Shown here: positions 63,945-64,000 of the stretch, piece after piece
How the letters are laid out: each line of letters starts with the position of its first letter
Numbering within the stretch: position 1 is the stretch's first letter
DNA from: Amblyomma americanum
Taxonomy: Eukaryota; Arthropoda; Arachnida; Ixodida; Ixodidae
NCBI RefSeq assembly: GCF_052857255.1
Contig: NC_135502.1
Span: 153,147,868-153,211,867, forward strand
Length of the DNA: 64,000 bases
Reading direction: 5' to 3'
Position numbers and translations under genes: made by a program
The notes under the pieces: model-generated
What the model saw: only the letters and a program-made list of their open reading frames with translations
Told to the model about the DNA's origin: nothing
Database searches by the model: none

Positions 63945-64000
63945 TGACGATCATAATCAGAATGAGGTACATCGTGGGCATGACGATCGTAATCAGAATG
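63945..64000. repeat. Array continues past the right edge
   Basis: The last bases hold GGTACATCGTGGGC and plain B-type sequence, the usual continuation after a CAAATG unit and CATTTTGGG (compare 13.5 kb). Nothing marks the end of the array. Confidence 0.9.

Larger units (their letters stand above)
1..64000. repeat. 36-bp satellite array spanning the whole window
   Basis: Every part of the window reads as a head-to-tail 36-bp unit, always in the same orientation. Type A units carry GATCCATAGTGGG, CACGACGATCGTAATC and AGAGCGA. Type B units carry AATGAGGTCC and CATGACG in the equivalent places. Length arithmetic between marker units fits 36n plus the known 1-bp and 2-bp indels everywhere I tested: 291 to 10865 is 294 units minus 10 bp, 10865 to 23310 is 346 units minus 11 bp, and 49154 to 56960 is 217 units minus 6 bp. 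This leaves no room for an inserted gene or mobile element in those spans. About 1,780 units are present. The array starts before base 1 and runs past base 64000. Its role (centromere, heterochromatin, other) cannot be told from sequence alone. Confidence 0.97.

Noticed and set aside
1..64000. CRISPR array
   Set aside because: There are no spacers: the whole 36-bp unit repeats directly, and variants occur along the full unit. No cas genes are present.
1..64000. Telomere repeat or simple microsatellite
   Set aside because: The unit is 36 bp with mixed composition, and no short telomere-like motif runs occur.
1..64000. Mobile element or retroelement tandem array
   Set aside because: No reverse transcriptase, integrase or transposase motif, long terminal repeat, poly-A tract or terminal inverted repeat was seen in any frame.
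1..64000. A gene for a surface or structural protein with 12-residue repeats (SEIHSGHDDRNQ)
   Set aside because: This is the most protein-like frame (hydrophilic, charged) and cannot be fully excluded. It is interrupted by every marker indel, lacks signal peptide or unique ends in the window, and shows no third-position bias.
1..64000. tRNA, rRNA or other structured RNA genes
   Set aside because: The whole window is explained by the 36-bp unit, which has only the short palindrome ACGATCGT and no stable hairpin.

Overview
This window is one uninterrupted tandem-repeat (satellite or large minisatellite) array. I see no unique-sequence gene, RNA gene, transposon, CRISPR array or origin in it, and both window edges lie inside the array. 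The unit is 36 bp and all copies run in the same direction, giving about 1,780 units. Two unit families dominate. Type A has GATCCATAGTGGG, then CACGACGATCGTAATC, then AGAGCGA; it is about 53% GC with four CpG sites. Type B has AATGAGGTCC and CATGACG in the matching places; it is about 47% GC with two CpG sites. A long, purely tandem array with layered higher-order structure and many CpG-to-TpG/CpA variants suggests a eukaryotic chromosome (centromeric, pericentromeric, subtelomeric or other heterochromatin) with CpG methylation now or in the past. The species cannot be identified from this window, and the eukaryote call is inference.

Because 36 is a multiple of three, a frame without a stop in one unit stays open through the array. 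Two forward frames (12-residue periods SEIHSGHDDRNQ and ARSIVGTTIVIR) and two reverse frames (MDLALITIVVPT and YDRRAHYGSRSD) are open for hundreds of codons. The third frame on each strand has a stop in nearly every unit. I treat these open frames as a by-product of the period, not as genes: four frames are open at once, the units vary at all codon positions, and recurrent 1-bp indels break every frame. The longest open run is 1,255 codons (2653-6420).

The array is layered. Units form cassettes of about 8 units (288 bp). Cassettes form modules marked by 35-bp or 37-bp units. Modules form higher-order repeats of 1.0-3.5 kb, and these lie in larger duplications. I use module letters: P (15 copies, with a 35-bp CATTTGGG unit), P' (13 copies, ending in a 35-bp CGTATCAG unit), Q (follows CGTATCAG), R (ends in a 35-bp CAAATG unit, 17 sites), T (follows a 35-bp GAGGTCATAG unit, 12 sites), and A-rich cassettes, some containing a 37-bp TCCAATAG unit (8 sites).

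Layout: 1-2.6 kb, A/B mix with a Q module; 2.6-9.6 kb, R/T-anchored repeats of 1,836, 1,043, 1,727 and 1,437 bp; 9.6-12.4 kb, T-P-P'-Q; 12.4-19.3 kb, a near-perfect tandem pair of 3,489 bp; 19.3-24.4 kb, a second copy of about 6.9-12.0 kb at an offset of 12,445 bp; 25.3-30.7 kb, a relative of 10.3-15.8 kb; 30.6-49.2 kb, eight successive P-anchored repeats of 1,834-3,308 bp; 49.2-58.8 kb, a mosaic with a 1,044-bp tandem pair near 53-54.7 kb; 58.8-63.9 kb, a near-perfect tandem pair of 2,552 bp. Related segments differ by whole numbers of 36-bp units, apart from the marker indels, as expected from unequal exchange between in-register repeats.
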